A stretch of 64,000 nucleotides of DNA, taken from positions 3,486,500-3,550,499 of the forward strand of contig NC_051098.1 in NCBI RefSeq assembly GCF_901709675.1, in the 5' to 3' direction. A program made the position numbers and the translations under genes. The notes beneath the pieces are model-generated. The model saw only the letters and a list, made by a program, of their open reading frames with translations. It searched no databases and was not told the DNA's origin. This document shows positions 1-13,000 of this stretch, piece after piece. How positions within the stretch are numbered: position 1 is the stretch's first letter; the number at the start of each line of letters is the position of its first letter. Source of the stretch: Syngnathus acus (lineage: Eukaryota > Chordata > Actinopteri > Syngnathiformes > Syngnathidae).

Positions 1-301
1 CAATATTATTCACCTGATTCCACTTGGCAGCAGTGGTTTATTTTCTTCGTGCCCCAATCTCCTCTGTAATAAATCATTTCCAACTAATGTGCTCAATTTG
101 GTCTGGTGAAACATGAAAATGTTTCGTGCTATTTTTGTTGATGAAGACTGAACACCCTTTGTCAGGATGATTGGTAACTGTGCACATCACCTATTTACCT
201 TGATGATTGGATTCTGATACTTTTGTCAGTTGGATGCAAAAATCCTTGATGTTGTATTTTTACTCAAAAGCCATTCTCCTGCTCTGTTTTTCCCATTGTA
301 G

Positions 302-1056
302 CAGGCTAACGAGGCACTCCACCACCAGCACCAATTAGCCGGGAACAGCCTCTTGCCGTTGCTCACTTCTGGATCAGAGCCGCCTGATCAGAAACCAGTG
401 CTGCCCATAGTGTTGGATCAAAAACCACCAGTCAGCGCTGCAGAACTTCTCAAAGACAATGTGGCCAGTGGCACTGGGGCAGGAGGCGGTGGAGGACCTC
501 CACTTGCTGTGGTCAAAAAAGAGCCTAAATCAAAGACGCCATTTATTTGTGGCTATTGCAACAAGGCTTTCCGGGACAGCTACCACCTGCGGCGGCACGA
601 GTCATGCCACACCGGCATTAAGATGGTATCGCGGCCGAAGAAGACGCAAGCAGCTCCCACCATGGTGCCAATCATATCCACTTTACCTCGAGATAACAGT
701 GGAAACCCTTCATACATTACTACTGTAGCTGGCATTTTGACAACAGCCACCACATCAACTGCGACAGGCACGAGTACCATGACCCCGATGCAACACCAAC
801 AGCAGCAGAACATCCCTAAGAAGCCCCCCAAACCTGTGAAAAAGAATCATGGCTGTGATATGTGTGGGAAGGCTTTTAGGGATGTCTATCACCTGAACCG
901 CCACAAGTTGTCACACTCTGATGAAAAGCCATTTGAGTGTCCCATCTGTCATCAGAGGTTCAAGAGGAAGGATCGAATGACATATCATGCACGCTCCCAT
1001 GATGGTGGTGTTCACAAGCCTTATATTTGTTCTGTATGTGGGAAAGGATTCTCCAG
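302..1056 (+). CDS. vezf1: vezf1 exon 2: N-terminal region and fingers 1-3
   Basis: This exon opens after a TTGTAG acceptor with QANEALHHQHQ and runs in one frame to an AG|GTATGT donor, leaving two bases of an Arg codon. It holds a proline-rich start (SEPPDQKPVLPI), a Gly run, a KKEPKSK segment, finger 1 (CGYC...HESCH, about 548-610), a Ser/Thr-rich linker with a short Gln run (about 790-810), finger 2 (CDMC...HKLSH) and finger 3 (CPIC...HARSH), then the first half of finger 4. A CAG follows the acceptor directly, so a NAGNAG choice could drop one Gln. Reading on past 1056 only gives intronic residues and a stop. Confidence 0.93.
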
Positions 1057-4000
1057 GTATGTAGTTATTTGTTTGTATAAATAAACATCCAAACACATTT
1101 GATCATATTAACCAAAAGGACAGCAAGTGCCAGTAAGAGTGTATGATTGTAACATACCGTAATTTTCGGACTATAAATCACTCCGGAGTACAAGTCGGAT
1201 CAGCCATAAAATGCCCAAAAAAGTGAAAAAAAAAAACATATAGGTCGCTCTGGAGTATAAGTCGCATTTTGGGGGGCAATTTATTCGACAAAATCCAACA
1301 CCAAGAACAGTCATGAACGAGCAACAACAGGCTAAACGATAGGTATGCTAACGTGACATAAACACAAACGAAGAGCTGAGAACGGCCCTGACGTAACATT
1401 CAGAGTTATTTAAAAAAAACTATTACATAAATAACACGTTCATAAAACCATCTGTGTCACTCTAATTCATTAAATCCATCGATCGTCCTTTGTCAACAAT
1501 GTGTGCGCGCCGCTGGCGGCGCTTGCACTTCAAAATATTCCACAGGCCCATATAACGATATATAAATTCGAAATCAAATAACTATTATATAAGCAATAAT
1601 ATTATCAAACCATCTGTGCACTCTAAATCATCAAATCCATCGATCAAATTCCTCGTCCTTTGTCAACAACGCCGCGCGTGAGCCCTGACGTCAGCCTCGT
1701 CGTTATTCCACAGATCTAGTATATAACTATATTGTAGCCTTAACAAAGTACAAGGAAAGACGTGGGTTTGGTAAACGGCTCTTTATTTAACAAAACAAAC
1801 TTCCAGGCGTGTGGCGGCGTGGACTTCCAGCCACGGAAGTGGAAGAGAGATCCATAGAATAGGACTGGGCGTGCGTAAAAGCCATGACCGAGCCCCATCC
1901 ACCGTCCCTGGACAGCCACCCGGCCGAGCGCCGGCCCTCGACTTCCATCCACGGAGGTGAAAGAGAGCTCCCTAGAGTAGGACCGGGCGTGCGTAAAAGC
2001 CATGTCCGAGCCCCATCCACCGTCCCTGGACAGCCACCCGGCCGAGCGCCGGCCCCCGACTTCAATCCACGGAGGTGAAAGAGAGCTCCTTAGAGTAGGA
2101 CCGGGCGTGGGTAAAAGCCATAATCGTTTTTCAAACCTTCTGTGTCACTCTAAATCCTTAAATCCTTCAAACTCTTCGTCCGCCGTGTCACTTAGAAACA
2201 AAGCCGCTAATGATGCCGGTAGTACGTGGGGCCCTTCGTCATCTTCGTCATCCCGTGATCAATCTTTGTCCTTTATGTAAACAACCGCCACGCCGCGTCG
2301 CACTGCTGACGTCAATTGAAATTCAAATTACAGTAATCCCTTGCTACATCGCTGTTCGTTTATCGCGGTTTCACTTTTTTTTGGGGGGGGGAAATGTTTG
2401 AAAAAAAAACATATATAAGTCGCTCCTTATTATAAGTCAACACCCCCCCCCCCCCCAAACTATGAAAAAAACCGCGACTTGTAGTCCGAAAATTACGGTA
2501 CATGAGTTTTAATATCCATCCATCCATTATCTGAACCGCTTCTCACGAGGGTCGCAGTTGTGCTGGAGCCTCTCCAAGCTGACTTTGGCAGTAGGTGGAG
2601 GACATCCTGAGCTGGTTGCCAGCCAATTGCAGGGCACTCATAGACAAACAAGCATTGATACTCTCAATCACACCTCAGGACAATTTAGTGGTCAATCGGC
2701 CTACCTTGCATGTTTTTGGAATGCGGGAGGAGTCAGAGTATCCGAAGGAAATTCACATAGATTCTGGGAGAACATGCAGACTCCACACAGGAAGGCCCGA
2801 GCAGGAATTGAACCACGCACCTCTGTACTGTGAGGCGACGTGCTAACCAGTGCCCAAGCGTGCCACCCCAGTTTTAATATAATACACAGAAAAATAGGTA
2901 CAAGTAGAGAGATGAAACAATCTCAAAATTTCAGATCGCGCGCTATCGCGGCCAAAATAATATCACTTACACATACAACACAACAGTATAATTACAATTT
3001 TACGAAAATAAATTGTTTCATGCACGTAGCAACAAAAAAATTAAATTAAAATGTTCTTAAAACAAAAAAGAATAAAGAGACCCATACTGAATTTTCAAAT
3101 TCAAAAACACATGAAATTTATTTAAAATTACTAAGATGAGAGTTTGGTCACATTTGATAATGGTGGGCATATGTTAAAACACTTAGCTAGGTTATTCTCC
3201 TTTTAATGAAAAAATTGAATAAGAAAATATTGAACAGTTATATATGTGAGCTACAAAATTATATCAAGTTTTTATTCCATCACGTTACTAGTGTCAATAA
3301 AATTGAACTCTGAACTAACAATTCACCAGACTAACTCATAAATTCAAACTGGCCATACCATACTTTATTCAGATTTTAACAGACAAACTGGTCAATTCAA
3401 GCACTGACAGTTGTTGGAAAAAGTTTACACACCCAGGTTCAAATTCCAGGTTTTTTTTTTATGCAAATGCATGTGTCGATCCACAGAGTTGCTACTGTTT
3501 ATTAAAACTGTAGATCACGTAATTGTTTTCAATGTCTCCATCATTCTGTGCAGGCCTGATCACCTAAGCTGTCACGTCAAGCATGTCCATTCCTCAGAGA
3601 GGCCTTTTAAGTGCCAAGTGACGGTAACTGATGTCAACACTACATATATCACATTTAACATGACATACATAATGGGCCTCTATACTATTAAAGCAATTGG
3701 ATACACTTTTTCTTATTTCTTCGCCTGAGAAATTGTCCAAACGTTCAGACTTTTGTAGTGAACTGAAGTTTATTCGTTCTGACCACTTGCTCAGTTTAAT
3801 TAGAGCTGTATTGGGAATTCACACAACTAGTCACCCAGATTCAATTTCCTTCCATTTAGCTTTGATTAGTTAGTTTTAATTCATCTTGATTTCTCTTGAA
3901 TCAGTTCACTTTTGTCATTGTACCATTGTTTTGCATATAATCAGCAGTGTTGAAATAGTCAAATGATGTACATATTTATTTTGATGTTACTGATTATTAA

Positions 4001-7000
4001 ACATAACTTGTTTAAGAGAAGTATGTTTTCTCCACTCAAGAAATATTTTCTTTGCGTTTGAAATTATGAATAATTTATTTTTGTTTATTTTAGGCCTGTA
4101 CGTCTGCCTTCGCTACCAAAGACCGTCTACGTTCTCACATGATCAGACATGAAGGCAAAGTCACCTGTAACATTTGTGGCAAAATGCTAAGTGCTGCCTA
4201 CATCACAAGTCATCTCAAGACACATGGTCAAGCCAGCTTCAGCAACCAATGTCACAGTAAAGGTAGGCTGTTTCCAAATTTCACAATTCCATTATGACTT
4301 GACTCAGGATTGTGAATACACTCCAGTCACATGACGTGTATTTGCAGTGTCTCCACATTCTATATGGTCTTTGAAAAATATGGAAAATATGCGCTTGTAA
4401 CATAGATATTATGACAACAAAATGATCAATATTGGCATTCATGATGATATGCTACAACTTTATAATAAAATTATCACATGTGGTTTCTTTTGTTCCCCCC
4501 TTCCAAAAAAATGCTGCAGTTGCTGTGCTTTTCTACAACTATGTATTTGGTTAGATTTGTCCCTCAATATCATGCAAAAGAAGAGGGTATCTACTTTAAT
4601 TCACTTGCAGTTCTCAAATGTAACACATAGGGGGGGGCATTGCGTAGCTGTAAAACAAAAAGGACAAGTCATAATGCTGCTTCCTCCTACTTTACCAGAG
4701 TCAGCCAGTGTGATTGCAGTTCTGATTTAAGTTGGATAAGATGCAGCCTGAAAACCATTGTAGTCAGTGGCAGTTTTTTTACATGGGTGGCCCAGAGCGG
4801 CATTTTTTATGTCACGTGGGGGGCGGCACAAGAAAAAAAAAATGTTTTGCGCCGCAAAGCGGTTTTCTATTAGTTGTCATATCACTGTGTGGGTAATTGA
4901 CAATTTAGCACCCCCTTCAGCTGCAGGCTTGGCGAACTAGCTTGAGGCTAGTGAGGAATTTCCGTGTTAACGTCACAAGTCAATGCGCGATTGGCTAAGG
5001 CAGCATTATGGTAGCCAATCAGAGCCAGTGTTTACACGTGTAAATAGGGTTGTCATGATTAAGGGTCGACTAATATGGGATTTTCTTTAACCGATACCAA
5101 TATTTAGCTGTCAGGGTCAACCGATGATCGATACGAGCTGCCGATATTTTTGGCCGACTGTTAGATTGAAGTTGTGTGCTTTATTTGCATGCTAAAATGT
5201 CACTCTAATAATAAGAGGGTGCACAACATTTCTGAACTTGTCATTTATTCAACACACAAATCAATGAATTGAGTTAAGTATGAAATATATAAAACATGTA
5301 ATTTAAAAAAGTCAATCAAATATTCTTTGATTTTTGAACATAAGTATAAACTATACATGTAAATAAAAGAAATAAAATTAATTCAACAATACAAATAAAT
5401 ATAAAAAATACAACATGTACATATTAAATAACAGTAGAACTGCAAAGTTTGGCTGTGGAGGCAGCTGCTTCCTCTTTTTATTTATGTGCATCCTTGTAAG
5501 TTTGGAGGTGGTGGCACCTCAGGTGACTCCACAAATTGGTCGTGTTTTTCGTTTGACCTTTTTCCACTCCCAAGCTCACCAGTCCATTGTCGATACTGCA
5601 CTTGGCTTTCCCTGGTGTTTGCTCAGTGAAATACTGGCATACTAGATTTGGTTTTTGTTATTTTGCCACCAGACAGCAATTGCTAAATAGAGGAAACATT
5701 TATAGTTAGAATTATAGTATCTTAAATTCTGTCTGTAATTCCAATATTCTATACACATTTACAATCTAACATTAGAATGTATTTTTTAAAATCACCACAG
5801 TAAGGATTCATCTTAACAGAGCTATATTTTTTCAACGCAAACAGTATCTAAGGCAGCATTTTAAAGGCATTAGACTAGTCTGGACTTGTTTTTGTTTCTG
5901 ATACTTGGGGTCTTTTGGCCTGTATAAGTGCATCAATACCAGGTGCCATGTCCTGACTAGCTGTCACTTTCAGAATGTTTAGGTGCTTGTTTGTGAGCCT
6001 TGAACGCATTTTTGTTTTATTGATATTCATTACTGAGAAAATTTGTTCACAGAGGTAGGTTGTGCCAAACATGCACAAACGTTTAGCAGCCAGGGCTGTT
6101 AATTTGGTGTACCCTGGTAGTAGATACTGATAGAATGTGTCCAGACCTACGGAGGCAAATTTGCCCTTCAAATCTGCATGTCTTCGGCTGTTGTGGTGTC
6201 CATCATTGGCACCAACTCAAGGAACTCTTCAGTAACAGTCAATGTCTCATCAACTCCACGAATAAATAAGGCCAGTTGTGCCACGTCTGTGATGCCGGTG
6301 CTCTCGTCAATTGCAACGGAAAATGCAATAAATGACTTGACTCTCTGTTTCCATTGGCTGTCTAAATCTGCTGATAGGTCCGAAATCCTCTCTGCTATAG
6401 TATTCCTCGTCAGGCTAATGTAATTAGCAAAAGCTTGTCGCTTCTCGGGACGTACAAGTTCGGCCACCTTCATCATGCATCGTTTAACAAAGTCACCATC
6501 GGAATACGGCTTTGATGCTAATGCTATTTCGGTGGCAATCAGGTAGCTGGCTTTTACCGCTGCTTCACTGACTCAGACCCGCCTGCAATCCGTTTTATCT
6601 TATCTCTTCTCAGTTGTCCTTGCAAGCTGTCATATTTTTTGCTGTGAAGAGTCTCGTAGTGGCGTCGAATATTATATTCCTTCAATACCAAAACTTGTTG
6701 CAGACACACCAATCACAAAGGTTTTCCGTGCTTATCTAAAAATAAACAAGACGTGGTCCATTTTTCATTGAAAATTCTACACTGCGTATCTACTTTTCTC
6801 CGTTTGGATAATGACATTTTGGCGAATGAGGGTGTAGGGGAGGGGTAGAGACCAGGGTAGAAACAACGTCGTAACAAGCAGCAATTGGCGCATTGTTACC
6901 GTCTGCTGTGTCTTCTCTGATCAAAACAATGTTGTCTTCTACTCTGATCAAAACAGTGTGCCCCATAGCGGATAATCCATGAATTGCATATTATTAAAAA

Positions 7001-10000
7001 TATTAATTCCGTGTATTTTATGCATGTTTTCACTTTTAAATTATCCTGCGGGCCTGATAGAATGCGGGCCTGATCGAACCTCTTTGCGGGCCGTATGTTT
7101 GACACCGCTGGCTTAGACGTTACATACCAAGAATCAATCAAAATATATAAATCACTTTGTCATGTTTCTCAGCCTAGTATGCAAAAGCAGTGCTACACCT
7201 TGAGTGACTTCTGATCTTGAGAGTTAACGTTAGACAGGTTTAATAAGGAAAATAACTGCGATGTCATCGGTTAAACACATCACTTTATCACACTAATCAG
7301 GCCCACTTTTACTCACGATACACAATAGATTCTTGAGCTGAATTTTCATGAACGCAAATAAGTTGGATAGAAACTCGGCTAGTGTCTGCATCAACTACCA
7401 TGATTCAGTAACAAAAAAATGTCAAGTCTACAGTTTTTTTCTGCTCCAGCAGAGCTATCACTCTGCACACGGTGCTCTGTATGTGTGAGCAGGGCAGAGA
7501 GCAGCATTTGTAAGCACTATGCCTACTCTATCCCACACACAGACTATAATTCTCAGACTCGTGGAAAAATTATAACATTGGGGCAAATAATGTAATATAT
7601 TAAGCAAGCAAACACCTGATAGCTTACAGTCCTTCAAGTTAACTGCAAGTTAGCGAATCTTCAACGAGCTGTAGCTGCCAGTTCCAGGCGGTTCACTGCC
7701 CTTTGTTTATTTATTTCACCAACTGAAGCAACACTTAATAGTTTACGAGTAACATACAGTAAATGTATGACCATAAGACTTTGAAATATCAGAATGTAAG
7801 CCTTACCTGTTGTTGAGTACGTATTCCAAACGTTTTGGTTTGGGGTTTAACTCGGCGCTACTAAACACAAATATTGCCAATGAATTAAACAACAGCAAAT
7901 GTCGGCCCGATATATCGTCCAACCCATACATCAGTCGACCTATAGTCACCGTACGAAAATTTCAAACTCGATTTCGATACGAAAGAAAACCCTCCATACT
8001 GTATACCAGGGGTCTCAAACTCCAGTCCTCGGGGGCCGCATTCCTACATGTTTTCCAAGTTTCCCTCGTTAAACACAACTGATTCAATTATCAGGCTCCT
8101 GCAGAACGTGAGGATGAACTGATCATTTGAATCACGTGTGTTTAACGAGGGAAACTTGGAAAACATGTAGGAATGCGGCCCCCGAGGACTGGAGTTTGAG
8201 ACCCCTGATGTATACTTTTTTGAGAGCACGGTGAAAAAACCCCACCAATTAATCCATCCATCCATTTTCTGTACCACTTTGTCCCACGGGGTCACAGGCT
8301 GGAGCCTATCCAAGCCGTCAAAGGGTAGTAGGCGGGGGGACACCCTGAACCGGTTGCCAGCCAATCGCAGCGCACACAGATGAACAACCATCTGCACTCG
8401 GACTCACACCTACTGCCAATTTAGAGTGCTCACCCGGCCTACCATGCATGTTTTTGGGATGAAACCGGAGTTCTCAGGGAAAACCCACGCAGGCATGGGG
8501 AGAACATGCAAACTCCACACAGCGAGGACCAGAGGTGGAATCGAACCCGCAGCCTCTGAACTGTGAGGCAGACGTGTCGACACAGTGGTCAACTACTGCA
8601 ATTAATTCACACCTTTAAATGTTAAATGTACAAAAATCAACTATAATATTGCAATACACTTGTAAAATAGTGCAAAATTGTACAACATACATCAAACTAT
8701 ACGTTGTGCAAACTTTAAGTACAAACTGAGAATTGTAAATATTCAAATAGTTTACACAATTTTAAAATGCCACCTGAGAATTGTAAACATTCAACTATTT
8801 CAAGCACAATTTTCAAGTGCAAACTGAAAAATAAAATACATTCTCAACCACACATTTTAAGAATGTTTCAAATGCAGCACTATTTTAAAAAAACAACAGA
8901 AATATTTGGATTAGAATTCTCCTTCTGGATGTTACATTTACTTAGCTAGCACATGTTACGATGAAGAAGCGTTCTGCGCTGAGAGCGCTAGCGACATGCT
9001 AAGACCTTTAGCTAGTGGTGTTTTCTTTCAATAAACACTTAACGCAACGTGACTATCTTGTCAATGCAACCGGGCATATGTTCTTGAAACTGCATGTACA
9101 AACCTTTTCCATTTTGTCGTGCAAATAGGGGTGTTCGTCGTGCAAATGGGGGTGTCGATCTTTTGGGTGTTTTGCCAGGTTTGACGTGCTACTGGACTTT
9201 GCAAATTGGCCTGTCGAAGTTTGTTGCCTGCCCCGAATTGTCAACCTTGTAAGCAAAATACCTCCACACAACACTTTTGCCTTTATTATTGTCCACTAAT
9301 GCTGGTATAGTCCGTGAAGCTAGATTCGGATTTGGAGCTAGCACATGCCATTGTGTCCAGGCTGGAGCAGCATGCTGCGTCATGGAAGAGCCGGTGGGGA
9401 CTTACTAGGGAGGAGCTGTGTGGGTGAGGCAGTGGTGCTGTAGTGTTTGTGTGTCTACTGGAGGAGGGGGGAAAATATGGCAAAGTATCGATACTTTTAA
9501 AACCCAGTTTTGCATTTCATATCGTATTGAGGTCTTGATTAGTATCGAGGTATAAATATTTTTGACAACCCTAGCACATTAGTCAGTCGTCACACGCAAC
9601 ACAAAATGGAGAAGAGACAGATGAGCAAGTCAATGAAAGGTTAGCATTTGCAAGGTAGCGAAATAAACATTATTTCAAATTCATTGAGGTTAAAGGCAAA
9701 AACCTGCATGTAATGTGTCTGTGAGGTTTGCAGTTTGAATTATATTTTGACCCGGAAATGTTACCGAATTAATTTATTTTTATTATTTTATTTTTTTTTT
9801 AAATGTAAGACTTTGACTGGTAACGAGTTACTTTTACTATGGAGTAATTCAGTTACCGTATTTTCCGCACCATAAGGCACACTTAAAAGCCTTTAATTTT
9901 CTCAAAAAATTACGGTGCGCCTTTTATTAAGGTGCTTTTGTGTGGACCAGATTCCAAAATCTGTAAAGTTGTTTTGTGTGGCTTCCGTATTATACAGGCA

Positions 10001-13000
10001 TATAGACCCGATGAACCAATCAGAGGACATTGTTTTACGTAGATCGGGGCAAAAAACAATCAGAGGACTGGACGTAACACGTAGAGGACTACGTAACTCC
10101 GCCGCCATTAGTAAATAAATACTATCGTTTGTGCAAAGTACGCACCTCCGCCGCCATTGATAAATAAATACTACCGTTTGTACAAATCTGTAAAGTTGCT
10201 TTGTGTGGCTTTCGCCACACAGAGACGTAATACACAGGCGTAATATGTAGTAGACCCAATGAGCCAATCAGAGGACATTACGTTTTACGTAGATCGGGGC
10301 GGTAAACCAATCAGAGGACTTCACGTAAGATGTAACTCCACCGCCATTGATAAATGAATACTATCGTTTGGGAAAAGAAAACAGCATTAGGACCCTCTAA
10401 AATGGCATAGACAACGAGACATGCTTGCGAGGCACAATTGGAGCTTTCTGGAAAGCCAGGATCAGTGCAGAAAAACAACGTGACAGCGACGAATAGGACC
10501 TTGGTATGTTTAATGGCAAACTTGCCCAACTGTTTAATTTGGATACAAAAGATCGGGACTTGTACAGATTTGCGTATGGATATTGATTAACAATAATGTG
10601 AGTACAGTAGAGTACATTGTTAAACAGTAGGATAAAGTACAACATAACTGAAAGTGTGCCAAGTATAGAATTTGGGACAGTTACCAAAGAGCTAATCGTT
10701 CCTCCTTCCTCGAAAGACAGATTAATGTCATTTGACATTTATTACATTATTATTTATTATTACTATTATTATTATTATTATTGTTAAATTATTGATTACA
10801 TTATGATACTTACAATAATGACATTTAGCATGTAAAGGCATGTTTATTTAGATTTATAATTCATGAAGGGATGTTGAATTGAGTTATATTGTGTATATCA
10901 AGCTCAACTGTAATTGCAATTATGGGGGCTCTTTTAAAATACTTTGGAGCATATACTGTTCTAATATTAAAAAAAAAAACTTCAAAATAAAATGCGTTTG
11001 TTTTACGGGTGGAGAGGGTCAGAAATAGACTCGCCCAGGGAGTAATTCAGTGTAGAACTGCCACTGTGTATAATATGTATTATTCAACATTAATGATGTA
11101 GTGGTAGTGTGAATAATGTTGGAAAATAACACATCTGTTTACCTTTGAGTTAAGTTGTAGAACCATCATTAACCAAAATTGGTGAACAGGATTATGCAAT
11201 CAAGGTGCAATCCTAGTCATTTAAAGCACACGCATCTTGTTGATGTTACTGTTCAAAGCAAAAGTAAGTTGTCGCGACTACACCCGGGGCAGCACGCTGC
11301 TACTTTGTCATAAAAGGAAAAAGATGCCAACGAACCCAAGAAGAAGACAAAGAAGCAGACCCAAAATAAATGTCTGTCATGGCTACCGACTTTCATCAAA
11401 TTGTTTGAGAATTGAACAAGCGCTGTCTTTTTAAAGTACATGCATTGGCTTTGCCTTCTTTAGGAACACCGACAGAGGTCTAGCATTATCATTAGCATCT
11501 AGCTTTGTTGTACTTAGATTAGCAATTGGAAACCTTCAATGGCTACAAAGAGGTTTAGAATGGACAGCAGGTGTCTGGACTTGTTGACATTCAAGTTTGA
11601 TCACTGCACTACATAGAGCGAAGTATGACGACGTCACATTTGTTCTTCAATTTTGTTGGTGCCACCCAATGCTCAGATAGAGAAACTAGTTAAACACCTA
11701 AATGTTACCTGATGCACTCTTCATTTTCTTCAACTTTTATTAGAATTACACTACACAATTACACTATAAGTAGAGTGGTAGAGCAGTCGTCCAATAACTG
11801 TTTGATTTCTTCTCTGCCCGAGTCATGGGTGATTGTGTCCTTGGGCAAAACACTTCACCATCCACCTTGCCTCCAGTCCCACTCACACTGCTGTGTGAAT
11901 GTTTGGTGGTGATCGGAAGGGCCGTAGGCGCGCACTGGCAGCCATGTTTCTGTCAGCCTGCTCTAGGGCAGCTGTGGCTACTAAAGTAGTTCACCACCAC
12001 TAGTGTGAATGGTTGAGCGTATGAGTAGAGAAGTTATTATTATTAAAAAAAATTATTAAATTCATACTCTTACTGCAGCAGGATTGACCGCAGGATACCC
12101 CTTTGAACTCAAATTAAATTCCATTCTGATTTGCCCCTATAATGAGTATTTTCCTTCCATTTTGGTTTTATTCTAATTGTAATAGAAGACTATGTAAACC
12201 TGACGATTGATTATCTTTGTGTTTAATCTGTAAAGGACGTTTGAAAACAGCAGCTTTTACTTGAGGGAAATAGTGAGCCATATTTCCCCCTATTTTATGA
12301 CATGTAAGAGAGTGAAACTGTAACTGAAGCTATTTGTTTGTGCATTCTCTACACTATTTGGAGCAATATCCTGTTTTTACATAACTTACTTTTTTTTTAA
12401 ATCAGCAATTTTTTATATTTTTAAATCTGATTAGTCAACTAATCCCCCCCATACCCCAAATAATCCAATACAATCCAACTTTATTTACATAGCGCATTTT
12501 ACATCAGCGAAAGCTGTAACAGCGCTTTACACATAACAATAGGACAACCACAAAAACAGTAAATGGTAAAGCAGCAATGGTAAATTTAACTACAGATTAA
12601 TATACGGTAGTAGAACAATAACAACAAATTCAGTAGAAACCCAAAGAATAAAAATGGGTCTTCAAACAAGTTTTAAAAATCAACAGAGAGACTGCTTGCC
12701 AAATATTTAAAAGGAGGTCATACCATAAGGAAGAACCATCCCTATTCACAACCCAATCTTTATGTATTCGGGGAATGGCAACCATTTGACTTGTGGATTG
12801 TATTGTGAATGGAAAACTCAGCTTCGAAGGACTGCATCCTCAACCAGTTGTGGAGCAACATCTATGCGTGTGGTGTTCTGTTTAAACTCAACTCCAACCG
12901 GAACCGTTTACTTATAGATCACAACCACAGCAGCTTGCAAGGAACTGGAGTGACAGATGAAACACAATATGACCAAAACGGTTAAATGCCTGATCTCTAG

